Of a DNA stretch of 64,000 bases, positions 21,937 through 32,932 are shown piece after piece (position 1 is the first letter of the stretch; the number at the start of each line of letters is the position of its first letter). The stretch spans positions 4,626,618-4,690,617 of the forward strand of contig NC_030988.1 in the NCBI RefSeq assembly GCF_000149955.1, given 5' to 3'. Origin of the DNA: Fusarium oxysporum f. sp. lycopersici 4287. Taxonomy: Eukaryota; Ascomycota; Sordariomycetes; Hypocreales; Nectriaceae. Both the position numbers and the translations under genes were made by a program. Under the pieces are notes generated by a model that made no database searches, had not been told where the DNA came from, and saw nothing but the letters and a program-made list of their open reading frames with translations.

Positions 21937-23422
21937 ATTGTTCTCATTCTACCTACAACGCGACATGTGATATAGGAATGTATGACAGTATTCATGGTTA
22001 CCATCAAGTCGAGACTGGAGCTCGAGATATCACAGGCAATGATTGTTGACACGAAATCCGCTCATGTTCTGATTGCGCCGGCAAATTACTGGTATTATTC
22101 TATAGCAAGATTTCGCAGCTTCGAAGCCTAATGCACAAAGGACTGAAGTGCACCAAATGGTGAGCATGCTGCGGCAGTACAGGTAGTCCACTATAGAAAA
22201 TAGAGGACGGCTCACATCAGGGACGGGAGAAGGACAAGGCAAATCATGGGAATCGCGGTAATTGACGACATTGGAGAGAACCCTCACCATGAAGCCAAAT
22301 TCTCTGCCAGTGTCATTCGTTACCGGGAAGTACATCGGTAGGAGACACGAATGCATCTTAAGAAAAGTTCGGAACTCGTCCTCCTTGATTACCATCATTA
22401 GTGCACATTATTCTCACTCAACTCTCCCGGCCATCAGATGCCACTATCGGCCGCCAACCGTTTCTTAGGTTGTACACACTGCTCAAGACTTGTAGCTGAG
22501 CTTCCAGATCGGACGGGGTCGCGGGGATGATATCACCAAAACGGGGACACCTAGGTGAACGCTGGTGTCGGCGAGCAAAAGACACAGCCATATAGTTGAA
22601 GGTTTAATGTTGGCATCAGGTACATAAAATAGAACTCGCTGCTGCTATTCCTCAGCCTGTCCTGTCTCGTTGCTCCGCTGCTGGAACTCTTGCTTTGATA
22701 TATAGCGTAATTATGGACGGAAAAGAAAAGAGTGACGGAAACTCGTATTCTGGTTGTCGAGTGGATGATTATAGACGGTGATTGGAGTGCCAGAGAAACA
22801 TAGTGCTCAAGGGACAAATCTCCATTTAGGAGTTCGTAACACAAAATTATCCAACCAATATTCACAACACGCCACAAGCGACAGCTTGAAAGATGCTGCC
22901 GATCGTCGGTGCCAGTATCGGAGAAGCCCGGCTTTTGGCGGTTCGGACCCATACCTTCACTCTCTGGCCTAAGCCATCCGCAAAGGGAGCAAAAAAACGA
23001 AGGGGAGAGCTCCTTTGATGGGTTGGTCATACCTTTGATAACAGCCCCTCACCTTGCTCGTTCCTACAGTGGACTCGAGGCACAAGTGCGATCGACGAGA
23101 GCGCAACTCAAGCATTACTACCCTTGAATCTCTCAGCGCCCCTGGCTGCCCCATCTGATCCTCCTTTCCCCGGCAGACCTGGCCATCCTTGCCGGGATCG
23201 GTACCCTCTTTCATGTCTTACTGGTTCTGCTTTACTTTTTTCTAGACCCTTGTCAGTGTGGATGTGACGAATAATACACTTTCACAACGTTTGCGGTAAA
23301 GGTTTAATATAAGGACCATCCCAGCTGAAGGCCGACAGCGATGCTATAAAGATACCGTTCTTTCTCTCCGTGGCAATATATGACCGAGGATATAATGCCC
23401 GTTTCAATGCAAATCTGTTATC
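21937..23422. other. Intergenic
   Basis: Minus-strand frames at 22030-22398 and 22551-23030 lack motifs. A GTGAGC...GCAG pair in the former could make a short spliced product, but nothing else supports it. A CTATAAAG box near 23343 likely serves the 7TM gene. Confidence 0.4.
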
Positions 23423-24770
23423 ATGCCTATAACACAGAAAGAACTCAAACAGCTGCTAGCAGCTCCTGCTCTTGAGGCACCGAATGGAGTTACGCCGGAG
23501 TTTGAAAACCCCCCGAACGGTAATATCCTTGCGTATAGGATCACAACTTTCTGCATGGTGCTTACAACCCTCTGTGTCATTATTCGACTGTATGGCAGAT
23601 GGTTGCTGGAGCGTAAGCTTGGTGGTATCCAGGAAGGCAAGTGACTAACCTTGGGTGCCTAGCACGAGAGCTAACAACAATACCGTCTCCAGCCTTTATG
23701 ATCTGTGCCTATGTGCGTTCCCCTCGACCCTCTTCGCTCGATTTACTACCGCGCGATCATAATCAATGAACTAACGAACGGACGTTAGGGAGCTTTTTGT
23801 GGTGCTATCTTTGCTGCATACGCATTCATAAACAGTCCTGGCTCCTACGTGCATACATGGAATCTACGAAGGAGTGATCTCGTCGAGCCCTTTCGAGTAA
23901 GTCGCATACCTCTCCAACGTTCTTCGAATAGCGGCCCACACGCTTCAGCTTATCCTCGTCTACAGATGCTGCTATTCCGCCGCTCTTCCATGCATCAAGT
24001 CCGCCATTCTGGTCGACTGGTGTCAAGTCTTTGCAACTCAAAGAGATAGAAAAAATGTCTTCTGGGTGGTAAGCATAGCTCTCATTGTCCTCCAGTGTGC
24101 CTGGGGAGTTATCTATATCGTACTTCTCAACCTACAATGCAACCCTCACCATGGCATATGGGAATTTTGGGTGTGTGAAGAGCGTTACAAACTTTCCGAT
24201 ATCATGCTGGCATCACCGATCATCCAACTAGTCACCGATGTCATCATAGCAATGCTCCCTCAGACAAAAATTTGGGGTTTGCAGATGAGCTGGCAGCGAA
24301 GAACTATTGTAGCTATCTTTTTCGGTGTCAGTGCCATGTAAGCCCCCTTCAACCTCGCGAGTCACGATCATAGATGCTGACTCCCATCCAGTGCCTGTAT
24401 CGCCGCAAGCTTTGTTTTGTACTACACTGTCACCTTTACCAAGGAAGAAGACACCATGTGGAATATTGGACCTTTGCGATCCTGGTCCGATTTGGAGATG
24501 ACATGCGGTTTTTTCATTCTCTCAGCGACCCGCATCCGTAAAATGGTTGCCAAAAGCAGGCTTTTTGTAACAGTTAAAAACTTTCTCGACATGACTATCA
24601 AATCTCGAGACCCTCCGAATGAGAACTTCGGTCCTCAATTCGTTTTTAACCCACACGACAAACTTAATCAGACCTCAGACAACTCCTCCCAGCTCCATAA
24701 ACATGGTGTTTCAATGGACAACCTAACTTCGGGCTCACAGGAGCAACTGCGGCCAGGAGAGCAGGTATGA
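23423..24770 (+). CDS. Fungal rhodopsin-like 7TM membrane protein
   Basis: Five exons in phase, 369 residues: 23423-23636, 23693-23712, 23789-23896, 23949-24337 and 24392-24770. Intron 1 uses a GC-AG pair (AAG|GCAAGT...CCAG). Exon 2 is only 20 nt. Hydrophobic helices follow one another: YRITTFCMVLTTLCVIIRLY, FMICAYGAFCGAIFAAYAF, CCYSAALPCIKSAIL, VSIALIVLQCAWGVIYIVLL, LASPIIQLVTDVIIAML, TIVAIFFGVSAIACIAASFV and a last one near WSDLEMTCGFFILSAT. The loops NPHHGIWEFWVC and the hydrophilic C-terminus fit the fungal rhodopsin-domain (PTH11-related) family, which sits in the plasma membrane and includes putative receptors. No CFEM domain is present. A TATA-like box lies about 80 bp before the ATG. 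Confidence 0.85.
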
Positions 24771-26405
24771 GTGGCTATGCCGTGTTTCTTGTGGCACAAA
24801 AAACTACCCGAAGTAATGGTCCAGCATTGGCTCGAGATATGGTATCTTATGATTACCTCGATGAGGCTCTTAGCATATGAAGAGCCAAGTATTGGCTTCT
24901 TTTCCTTCCGTTTGTTCTCCTTTCTTGTCTTGTATCACTTTTATTACTTTTCATTTGTTATATTTACACAGAAAGTGCTTCCTCCTGTTGTACTCTCCTA
25001 GCCAAAAGTCTCCTTCCATGTTTATACTGTCACGCCACTCCTACATAGCCCCTCATTAATTAATTATTAATGCAATATAGTGGTATATTGCAGCAATATT
25101 CTTCAATACCACCCTTTTTTGTTGTGAATGCGATTTCCCTGTCTGAAGAGAGTTCACCGCATATTGATGCGCTAAAGAGACGGCAATCGGATATCTCTGT
25201 GGTGATTTGTAAGGGTGTGGAAAGGCGGGATATCGTGTCGATGTCGCGAAGTGGTTGAGGGATGCATCAGAGTGAATCGAATTAGAGTCGCATGAGTGGT
25301 GGTACCTTGCACCTGCCGTAAAGCTAATACATCCCTTCCGCCAAGCCTTGCAGGGGTGGTACCCCGCTAAGCCAGCCCGCCTCGAGAAGCCGGGGGCTAG
25401 AACATAATTAGACTACTAGCCTGCCGTAATCGTAGCGCAGGTGCTTTATACAGTGTTGCACTTGAGTGGCGGTTCCCGAGCTAGGAATGCCAAGACGCAC
25501 TAACGGCGCAAGGATCACACGCAGCACAGCTCATCTTCTTTTCGTGGCGTTCCCCGAACTAGGAACGCCAAGACGCGCCACCAGCACAACACATGATGAA
25601 TCTATTTCAATGGATGGTATCAAATCAAGTTGTATGAATTACTACGCCAAGAACGTCAGCCATTGACCAGGATGCACCGGCCTTTGCAGGCACACTCTGA
25701 AGCTTTAGGAAAACCGACAACCCTCTGGAAGCTTCGACGTCGACAGCTCCTTAGTAACCTTCAGCCGGCTAACTAGGGTGCGGTAAGAACGTTTGGAAGT
25801 TGCTCTGTCCCGAGAGTTACCCTGAAAGCGATTCACGCGCCTTTGAAACGTACCTTGATAAGAAAAAACGCCTTCTGTTTTATGCGCACCATATCACAGT
25901 TACCTCACCAGCTATGATACAGCGATATGTGGCCTTGGGCGGGTCGAGTCCTGCTGATGAATGCAAATAAGGTCAACTTAGCCATACGTTTCTGGCCCTC
26001 TACTTATTCTTAAAGTGGTTATTACATATGTATCGTGTTGATACAATCTAAATATATGCTAAAGTGATACTCAACCGTTGGCTTCATTTGCGTACGGAAA
26101 CGTCTAAACTAGTCACTGTATCGATATTTTTGGGTCAGACCAGCTCGAAGGTATTGGAGTGAACCGCCGGCTAGTAATAACATACTTAGATCAGTGTCTC
26201 TGAGCCGTCCGCCTGAAGAACGCAGAATCCAAGTTTTCACTTGAGGGTCAGGAATTGCTAAACAGCTTTTCAAGACCTATTACGAGAATAGTGAGCATGC
26301 TAATATCCCTCAATACGTTAGCTTTAGAAAGTATATTCAAGACTACAGCAAAGCTACCATTAACCGCACAAGAGACATGCTATGGATCTATGTACATTCT
26401 GAAAC
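24771..26405. other. Intergenic
   Basis: Pyrimidine- and AT-rich just after the 7TM gene (its 3' UTR). It then holds an imperfect inverted repeat GCACCTGC/GCAGGTGC (near 25311 and 25437) and the hairpin pair listed at 25466-25576. No gene supported. Confidence 0.45.
25466..25576. repeat. Pair of 33-nt direct repeats with hairpin potential
   Basis: Copies at 25466-25498 and 25544-25576 share GTGGCG...TAGGAA-GCCAAGACGC. The second copy has a perfect 8-bp stem (GGCGTTCC/GGAACGCC); the first has a mismatch in the stem. Possibly relics of a small repeat family. Confidence 0.5.
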
Positions 26406-29073
26406 TCATTGCTTCAGATATTGTTCCCATACATCAAGCCCAGGAATCCAATGAGTAGCCTCAGAGTGTTTTGAAACTTGTTCAAGGACATTAATGTTAT
26501 CCGCACTTCTAGCGGCAAGCTCTGGTTGGCGTAATTGCTCAAGTACTTTCTGTTGAGACAGATGGAGGACCTTAGCGGCATGGCCACTCGTGGGTGGAAT
26601 CTTGTTGACCGTTTCTATCGCTTTCACCCATCCTTCCAGTGCCCGATCCCACTGACGCTGCAAATGTGCTAACTTCGCCGTCGAGATATGAAATCGGAGT
26701 GCAGTTTCTTTCGAGAGGCCGACAAGTTTATCGCTTGATTCATCGCCCGCAGGTTCGCCCGTAACGTTTCGTGTTCGCCCAGCCGCAGCATTGCACTCTT
26801 TTCGCGCGTCCAAGAGGCAGTTCTCAGCTTCGTACCACTCGTTTTGAAACATGAAACATTCGGCAAGAATGACGAGGGAGATGGCATGGAAATCCAAGGA
26901 ATATTGACGATTTCTCAGCACTAATTCTGCTTGCTTCTTCGCCTCTTCATATTTTTTCAAGCAGAACATCGTATCGGCCATCTGGAGGGCAACGGCCCCT
27001 GACATCTCGCCCCAAGAGAGCTGAGGATGCCTTGACATCGTTTCATACACCGTCTCGAGGCATTTTTGAGACTCTTCAAGTTGGCCTTGGAAGCGAAGTA
27101 TTTTTCCCCTGAATAGATTCAGCTCGCAGCAAACTACGACTTCCATAAGCGAAAGAGGTTGCAATGGTTGCCACTGATTGAGCATCTCTATCGCCCGGGA
27201 GAGTTGCTCTTCTTGGAAGTAGTGTAATGCATCTTGGTGCCTGTCACGGCCCATCAATGCATTCTCTCTTCTATTCGAGGGATTAAGTAGTTGAGAATGC
27301 GTAATCCGTTGTGCTGATGGTCTCAACTCGTGAGCATCGGTCTGGGGGAGTTTGCGGTCCAGCAAAGACTGCCTGTGTCTTAGGGAAATGCGCAGATATG
27401 GGTCTGTATTTGGTATAGAGGCAATTAGACCTTCCGCTTCCTGTATCGAAAACTCCTTCCAGGTCCGCCCAGGGTAGAAGGACGACTCGAGAAGGCCATT
27501 TGCGACCGCAGGCCTCAAATCTGAGGGAATTCGACCGTAGCCATCTTCGATTTTGATAGAGCTGAGGGTATGCTGAATGTGTTTCTTCAGCATAACCTTG
27601 TTCAGCCGCGGGTTCCTGTGCAAAATATTAGGATAAACATGAGTCCCTTCAGAATTAGCACTCACCCATCATTAACATTCTTCATGGGTATAGCACTAAA
27701 TACTAGTCGAAGGGCCTCTAGCCTCCAGCGACGGCAAAGTTCAGGTTCCAAGGAGTTCACTCTTTCCACTCTGTGGTAGGGAGTAACAATCCAAGAGTCT
27801 TCGACACTATGAGGACTAACCAAACCTTGTTGCGTAAGTTCCTGAAGTGCAGAACACAATGACAGCTCGTTCCTCAACAGCATCTTGAGTTCAATGTTGA
27901 TGCTCGACTCTAGAAACATACGTGATCCGTCACTAGCCCAACAATATGTCCCTCCAGCCCCAGAATGGAGCAAGGCAGTTGGGATTTCCGCGTCTGCGAG
28001 GAAACAGAGCAAAGTATACAGTGAATCAAGGTCCCTTTGCCGTATTCGAGACGGTGCTGTGCCAAAATTTGTAAAGTTTTCAGAAGGGGGGGTTAGTAAG
28101 GTGTTTGCGTGCTGTGATGAAACAGGAGCACCTTCAACTGCCTTCTCGTATTCCCCCATGATTGGAGGGCTATTGCCATTGTTGGGCAGTGCGCGAACAG
28201 AGATCTGTGCTGCATAATGAGTTAACCATAGTCATCCAGGCTTCAAGGCTCGAACTCACTAGGGTAATCCAAGATATTGCAAAGACTTGTCCTTGCATAT
28301 TCCGAGGCGCCTGTTGCCGCTAACACCACATTTGAATCCCATAATTCTTTCAATACTCCCGGAACTTTTGCTTGCACGGAACCTTCCAATCTGACGCGGG
28401 ATGAGAAGCAATTTTTAGCTACAGGTCGAGTATACTGACTTGGATCGGGATGAGGAGAGGGCATAGAGAAGCCCAAGCGAAACACGTTTGACTTCGGGAA
28501 AGAGCGATTCAGCATGATTGAAGATCGTCAACCACCTCTCTCCAATATATATTCCCTTCCGTAGCGAGTCTGTAACGTGTCGGGGATATCCGTACAACTT
28601 AGCCACGTCCGATACAAGCGTTCCTGACTCTTTGCCTGCGGAAACCTTGATGATGGCTAATGCGACCTGATGGAGCAGCTTTTTTCTATACCAATATTCC
28701 AGGCGTTGTTCGAATTCTTTAGTTTTTCGCTCAACACGATACAGTTGGCATTTGCGTTCTTCAGGACATAAGGTTTTAAAGAACTCTGATAGCTGCTTAA
28801 TACCGACCTCCTCTGTGATGGAAGGAATAACCGCCTGGCCGAGCTCGTCTTCAACTGGTGTGTGGAAAGGACTTGTCGCGTTGTGTTGGTTTGATGAAGA
28901 GTAACAAGTCTGGACGAAGAGATGCGGCGCCTTCCGATACGTTTGCTGTAGGAGATGGAGCTACTCAATATTAGCGATACAGAACCGGACGATTTTCTGC
29001 CCAATACTGTGCTCACATCTGAGTAAGTGAGAATATCAAAGCGTTCCTGTAGAAGCTTTTCGTGGAGAAGCAT
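26406..29073 (-). CDS. Large TPR-containing protein of unknown function
   Basis: Five exons on the minus strand: 29017-29073, 28440-28960, 28391-27666 in two exons (28260-28390 and 27666-28209), and 26406-27615. All phases agree (820 residues); introns are 49-56 nt. The start MLLHEKLLQERFDILTYSD is the first ATG in frame, but the frame is also open upstream, so the N-terminus may be incomplete. A middle segment (RDLDSLYTLLCFLADAEIP ... ELCRRWRLEALRLVFSAIP, about residues 270-415) resembles the helical spacer seen before TPRs in fungal STAND/NLR-type proteins. From about residue 545 to 750, TPR-like helix pairs follow one another (ALHYFQEEQLSRAIEMLNQW; AVALQMADTMFCLKKYEEA; ISLVILAECFMFQNEWYEA; AKLAHLQRQWDRALEGWVKA). 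No P-loop is present. It is probably a protein-interaction scaffold. Confidence 0.72.
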
Positions 29074-30903
29074 GCTGAAGTTAGGGCGAAAGTATGCGTG
29101 ATTTAATCGCCCTCCAAGTTGGGCCGGCACGTTTTTCCGTACTCCAGCTCCATCATTTTCTCCCCTGGTTTTACTACGTAATCTGGCCAAGCGCGCAGAG
29201 CCGGAAGCGGCACGGGATTTATCCGTACAAAGTACCGCGAAACCTCCTGACTTACGTCATATTATTATTCAATCTTACTTACTTACCCCCCTTCGATAGT
29301 GTCTGTCTCCTGCCTGATTGTTATTGTAGATGGAGTTAACCGTGAGTGTGTTGTTACTCTATTCCAGAATGCTCCCTGTTGAACTTGAATCGCACGTGGA
29401 TCACGACACATGATGCTTCATCGCGGGATGAGAGTTGAGGTAAAGAGCGCCATAGGCAGGGTCTCGTAACCGAGGGAGGTTAGCCGTGCGTAGATTGTAG
29501 TCTACATCACCAACGCACTAAGACGTAATTGCACTAGATTGCAGCCATGGTCTTGCCACAGGGCCAACCTCCAGCAGCCCCGTTTTCTTTTCTTTTGCTC
29601 GCTGCAAGTCCAGCCAAATCTGCCGCCCTACCTGCTTATGGGAGTGTAGAGAACATGTTAGATACGCACAAATTCGATGGGGTGAAACGCCTCACGGACA
29701 GACTGATCAAAGAATCAAGTCGACAATTAAGTCAACAATCAATAACATCACAACATTCAGCTCCACTTGGATACACTCACCCCATCGTATTCGTGAGCAT
29801 CTAAGAATTCCCAGCCGCCAATCTAACAGAACATTGCCCCGGTGAACAGTAAGAATGCACCAACATATGGCCCGTGCTTCATGCCCACCATTGATGGATC
29901 GGCTTCTCCCTGACAAACCGCCAAGCAATCTACATATTACCAACCTCCATGATGAATGTCCACGACAGGGTGTGGATCCAGCCATTGGGTTTGATTTGAC
30001 GATGTCCGGTGTCGAGACGGCATTCATTCTCATCAGAACTGGCTGTGCTTCTTCAACCTACATACAGACGTGCATGCGTTTGTTTATCTGGTTGGTTGAC
30101 ATGTATGATAAGCTTGATGTTAACCTCCCTCAGGTCGCATTGGGTACGGTTCATAACAGCCGAACTTCAACCGCTAACATCAACCAATCCTTATTACATG
30201 GCCGCTAACATGGGTCGCGTTAGCATCAATCAATCACCCTTTACCTGGGAGGGAATACGGGGTAACAAATTCACAGTAGCCTGCAATAATGATGGGATGC
30301 TAAGCAAAATTCACTGCAAGTCACTTTCTATCAAATGCCTCATGGCGATTGGCTTGCTCACTTATCGGGAGATACGTTTCTATCTAAGTCAAGTCGATAA
30401 CCCAGAGTATTTTATCCCGTCAACGGGTCTAACATGTAGCTGGATGTATGTACATGGGGTTAACATGACAAAGCTGACTTGAACACCCTGGATACCACCC
30501 ACAGTCTTGCCAAGTGCCTCAGTCACTGAACGCAATCAAATCTCAAATCTTGAAGCATGTCAATTTGTTATTCTGCTGTATTAATATTCGTGATGTTGTT
30601 GAAGTCCCCTGATGCTAAAAATCGAGGTATGATCCGATGATTGCTGTATTAGGAAGTCTTATCGATAGCCTACTTACCCACGCATAAGGCAACGAGGCTG
30701 CGAACCCAGGCTGTAAAAGCTCACATGCGCTGCCCCTGAACAGCAGAACCAATTGCTTCAGCAACTTTCGGCGCTACGTTTCCTTCTCCTCCATCTTCGA
30801 CATACGCACGCTCCATCGCATGCCTCCTAATAGTCATCCTCCGTGTCACTCTGAGTGACACCGATTAGATCAACCTCAGTCCTCTTCCTCACGTGTTGAG
30901 CCA
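29074..30903. other. Intergenic, with GCTAACAT-type motifs
   Basis: No gene supported. Between about 30113 and 30470 several copies of CTAACAT/ATGTTAG-like motifs occur (near 30113, 30171, 30203, 30428 and 30459), echoing a denser cluster at 36546-36935 on the far side of the Ulp1/hAT block. Confidence 0.4.
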
Positions 30904-32932
30904 ATGCCTGTTACTCCGCCTCCAACAGCCCCCACTTCGGTTCCACCACCGGACCAAACACCAGCACCAACATCGGCCTTAACATCGACTTCAACATCGA
31001 CCCCAACGCCGGCTCCAACACTGGCTCCCACTCTAACTTGGCCTTCGGCGTCGATGTCGGCCCAGAAGCAGGGCGCAGTTCAACCAGTGCATAATTGGTA
31101 CACCAACCCCAAGACCAACGATGATCACGCGGCAGTGAGCCATGTCAAGTTCATGAACAAGTATTGGCCGAATGGCCAGGCTGGTTGGGCCAAGCAGCCC
31201 TTCATCCAGACTTTCCCACCAAGCAAGCGCATTGTTAGTCAACTTCACAGCATCACGGTCCTCTGCCTCTATTTTGAAATGGACCTGCAGAGTCTATATG
31301 AGCTTGATGGTTACATTTACAACGCTGTCAGACTCGGAAGCTCACTCAGGCAAATGAACTGCGGACGGGCTCTTGATTGCATCAAAAAGGCAAAAGGCTT
31401 TGAGAGACCAGTGCACAGGTCTATCTTACACGGAAAACAGGATGGCAGATTTGACAACGACATCTGGGGCTTTGACCCTAAGGAAGCCGCCGAAGCCGAG
31501 CATTCCGATGACTTACCAACCGTTGACGACATGGCTGCAGAGGTCAACATCAAGAGGCCCCTGAAAAGGCCCTCTATCCCCGGGTCAATCAAGCGACAAC
31601 GATCCGGGAGTACTACACCTGCCCGAGACTCGAGTGCAGTGGAGTCGATTGATCTTATACAAGAGGACAGTGACCACGATTCGCAGTCCGCCACCTCACA
31701 TCTCCACCCGATTGAGGACAGAGCCAAACAGAAAATCTCGGACCCCACTGCGTGGCTTTGCGATGAGAGTATCGACCGGAGTGTCAGGCAAATTTTGCTT
31801 TACCATAGCCGCTCTAACTTTGCCTGGCGGCATCCGCTTTGGCTCAATGTGCGGGGAGTCAATCACGAGAAGAAAGAGCTTCGCGGTAAATTTCCGAAAG
31901 ATTCTAGAATAGTCTTTTGTCCGGTCCGCACCGCCTCGCACTGGTCGTTGGTTGTCATCTATCAAGAAAACGGCATATGTGTCAAAGCGGAGCATTACGA
32001 CGGTATGGCCAGCCCCTCTCGCACCCAGGACATCGAAAAGGCGCTTAAGGAAATGCTGGGAGATATCAAGCTTCTCTTGATTGTAGGTATTGGATGAATC
32101 GTGCCCGAATTCGAATGCTGGCTGATCTTTGAAGGATGATTTTAAACAAAGGGATGGGTATAACTGCGGTGTCTTTGTCATCTCCGCCGTCGAACACTTA
32201 GTCCTGGGAATACAGATTCCACGAGATTTGGACCTTGCCAAAGAAAGGCAGAAATGGCGGGACAGACTACCTCCTTCTCCCTTTCTCAACCGCGAGACCT
32301 CATCATCGCACAAGCTGCCGACCCTGGAGCTCCCGAACCACCAATCCCTAGTGTCTGGAACCCATTCTCTAGAGCCCGCGTCAAGCTCTGACAATCCTTC
32401 CCTCGCCAAGGATGAGATTCTAGAGCGGATTCAACAGGTCAAAGACAGCATTCAGGGCAAGCAAAACGCCCTCAGTAAGATGCAAGATCGCGAGACTTTC
32501 AGAACGAGATTTGGCTCGAAAATGGCCGACGTCCGTGGATTAGTCGAAGGTGGCGACTTTTGGAACGACAAAGAAGAACAGAAGCAGCTTCTAGACGCCA
32601 TCGAAGTAGTTCATAAGCTTCAGGAGAGGTTCGAGTCACAAGTCTTCCGTGGCGAGTCGAAGACCCAGGTTGATCAAGATATCAAGGATCTTAAAGCTCA
32701 GATAAATGATCTGCATCGGAAACGTGTCGCAATCATCCAGAAGGAGGTTCAAGAGGCCGAGACCAAGGCCCGACATTTGAAGCTCGCTCTACTGGAGGCC
32801 AAAAAAGCACAGGAGGAAGCAGGGTTCAAATCCACGACACTCCACGACACATTTGTGAATATGGCGTGGATATGGATGCTGACTAATAACTTCGATGTGG
32901 AATGGGTGGAAATGGATCCATTATGGAAATGA
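30904..32932 (+). CDS. Ulp1-type (C48) cysteine peptidase, 3' end replaced by transposon
   Basis: Exons 30904-32082 and 32135-32932 join in phase 0 across a 52-nt intron (658 residues as it now reads). The first 60 residues are a Pro/Thr/Ser-rich tail. The C48 catalytic set is complete: H346 (ASHWSLVVI), D366 (EHYDGM), Q398 and C404 (QRDGYNCGVFV). After the peptidase core comes a long charged coiled coil (about residues 490-620). Such enzymes cut SUMO or related modifiers; Ulp1 domains are also carried by some eukaryotic DNA transposons. The last 37 codons come from the left end of a hAT element that starts at 32820. The original coding tail (about 31 codons, stop at 35915-35917) is still in frame beyond the element. 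Confidence 0.82.
32812..32819 (+). repeat. Target-site duplication, left copy (GGAGGAAG)
   Basis: Eight bases directly before the hAT left end, identical to the eight bases directly after its right end. Confidence 0.95.

Noticed and set aside
22551..23030. 159-residue minus-strand frame
   Set aside because: Irregular composition, no family features and no introns. Likely chance in the intergenic region.
28979..29190. Upstream extension of the TPR gene to 29190
   Set aside because: The frame is open but contains no ATG before the one at 29073 and reads as low-quality sequence. Left as a possibility only.
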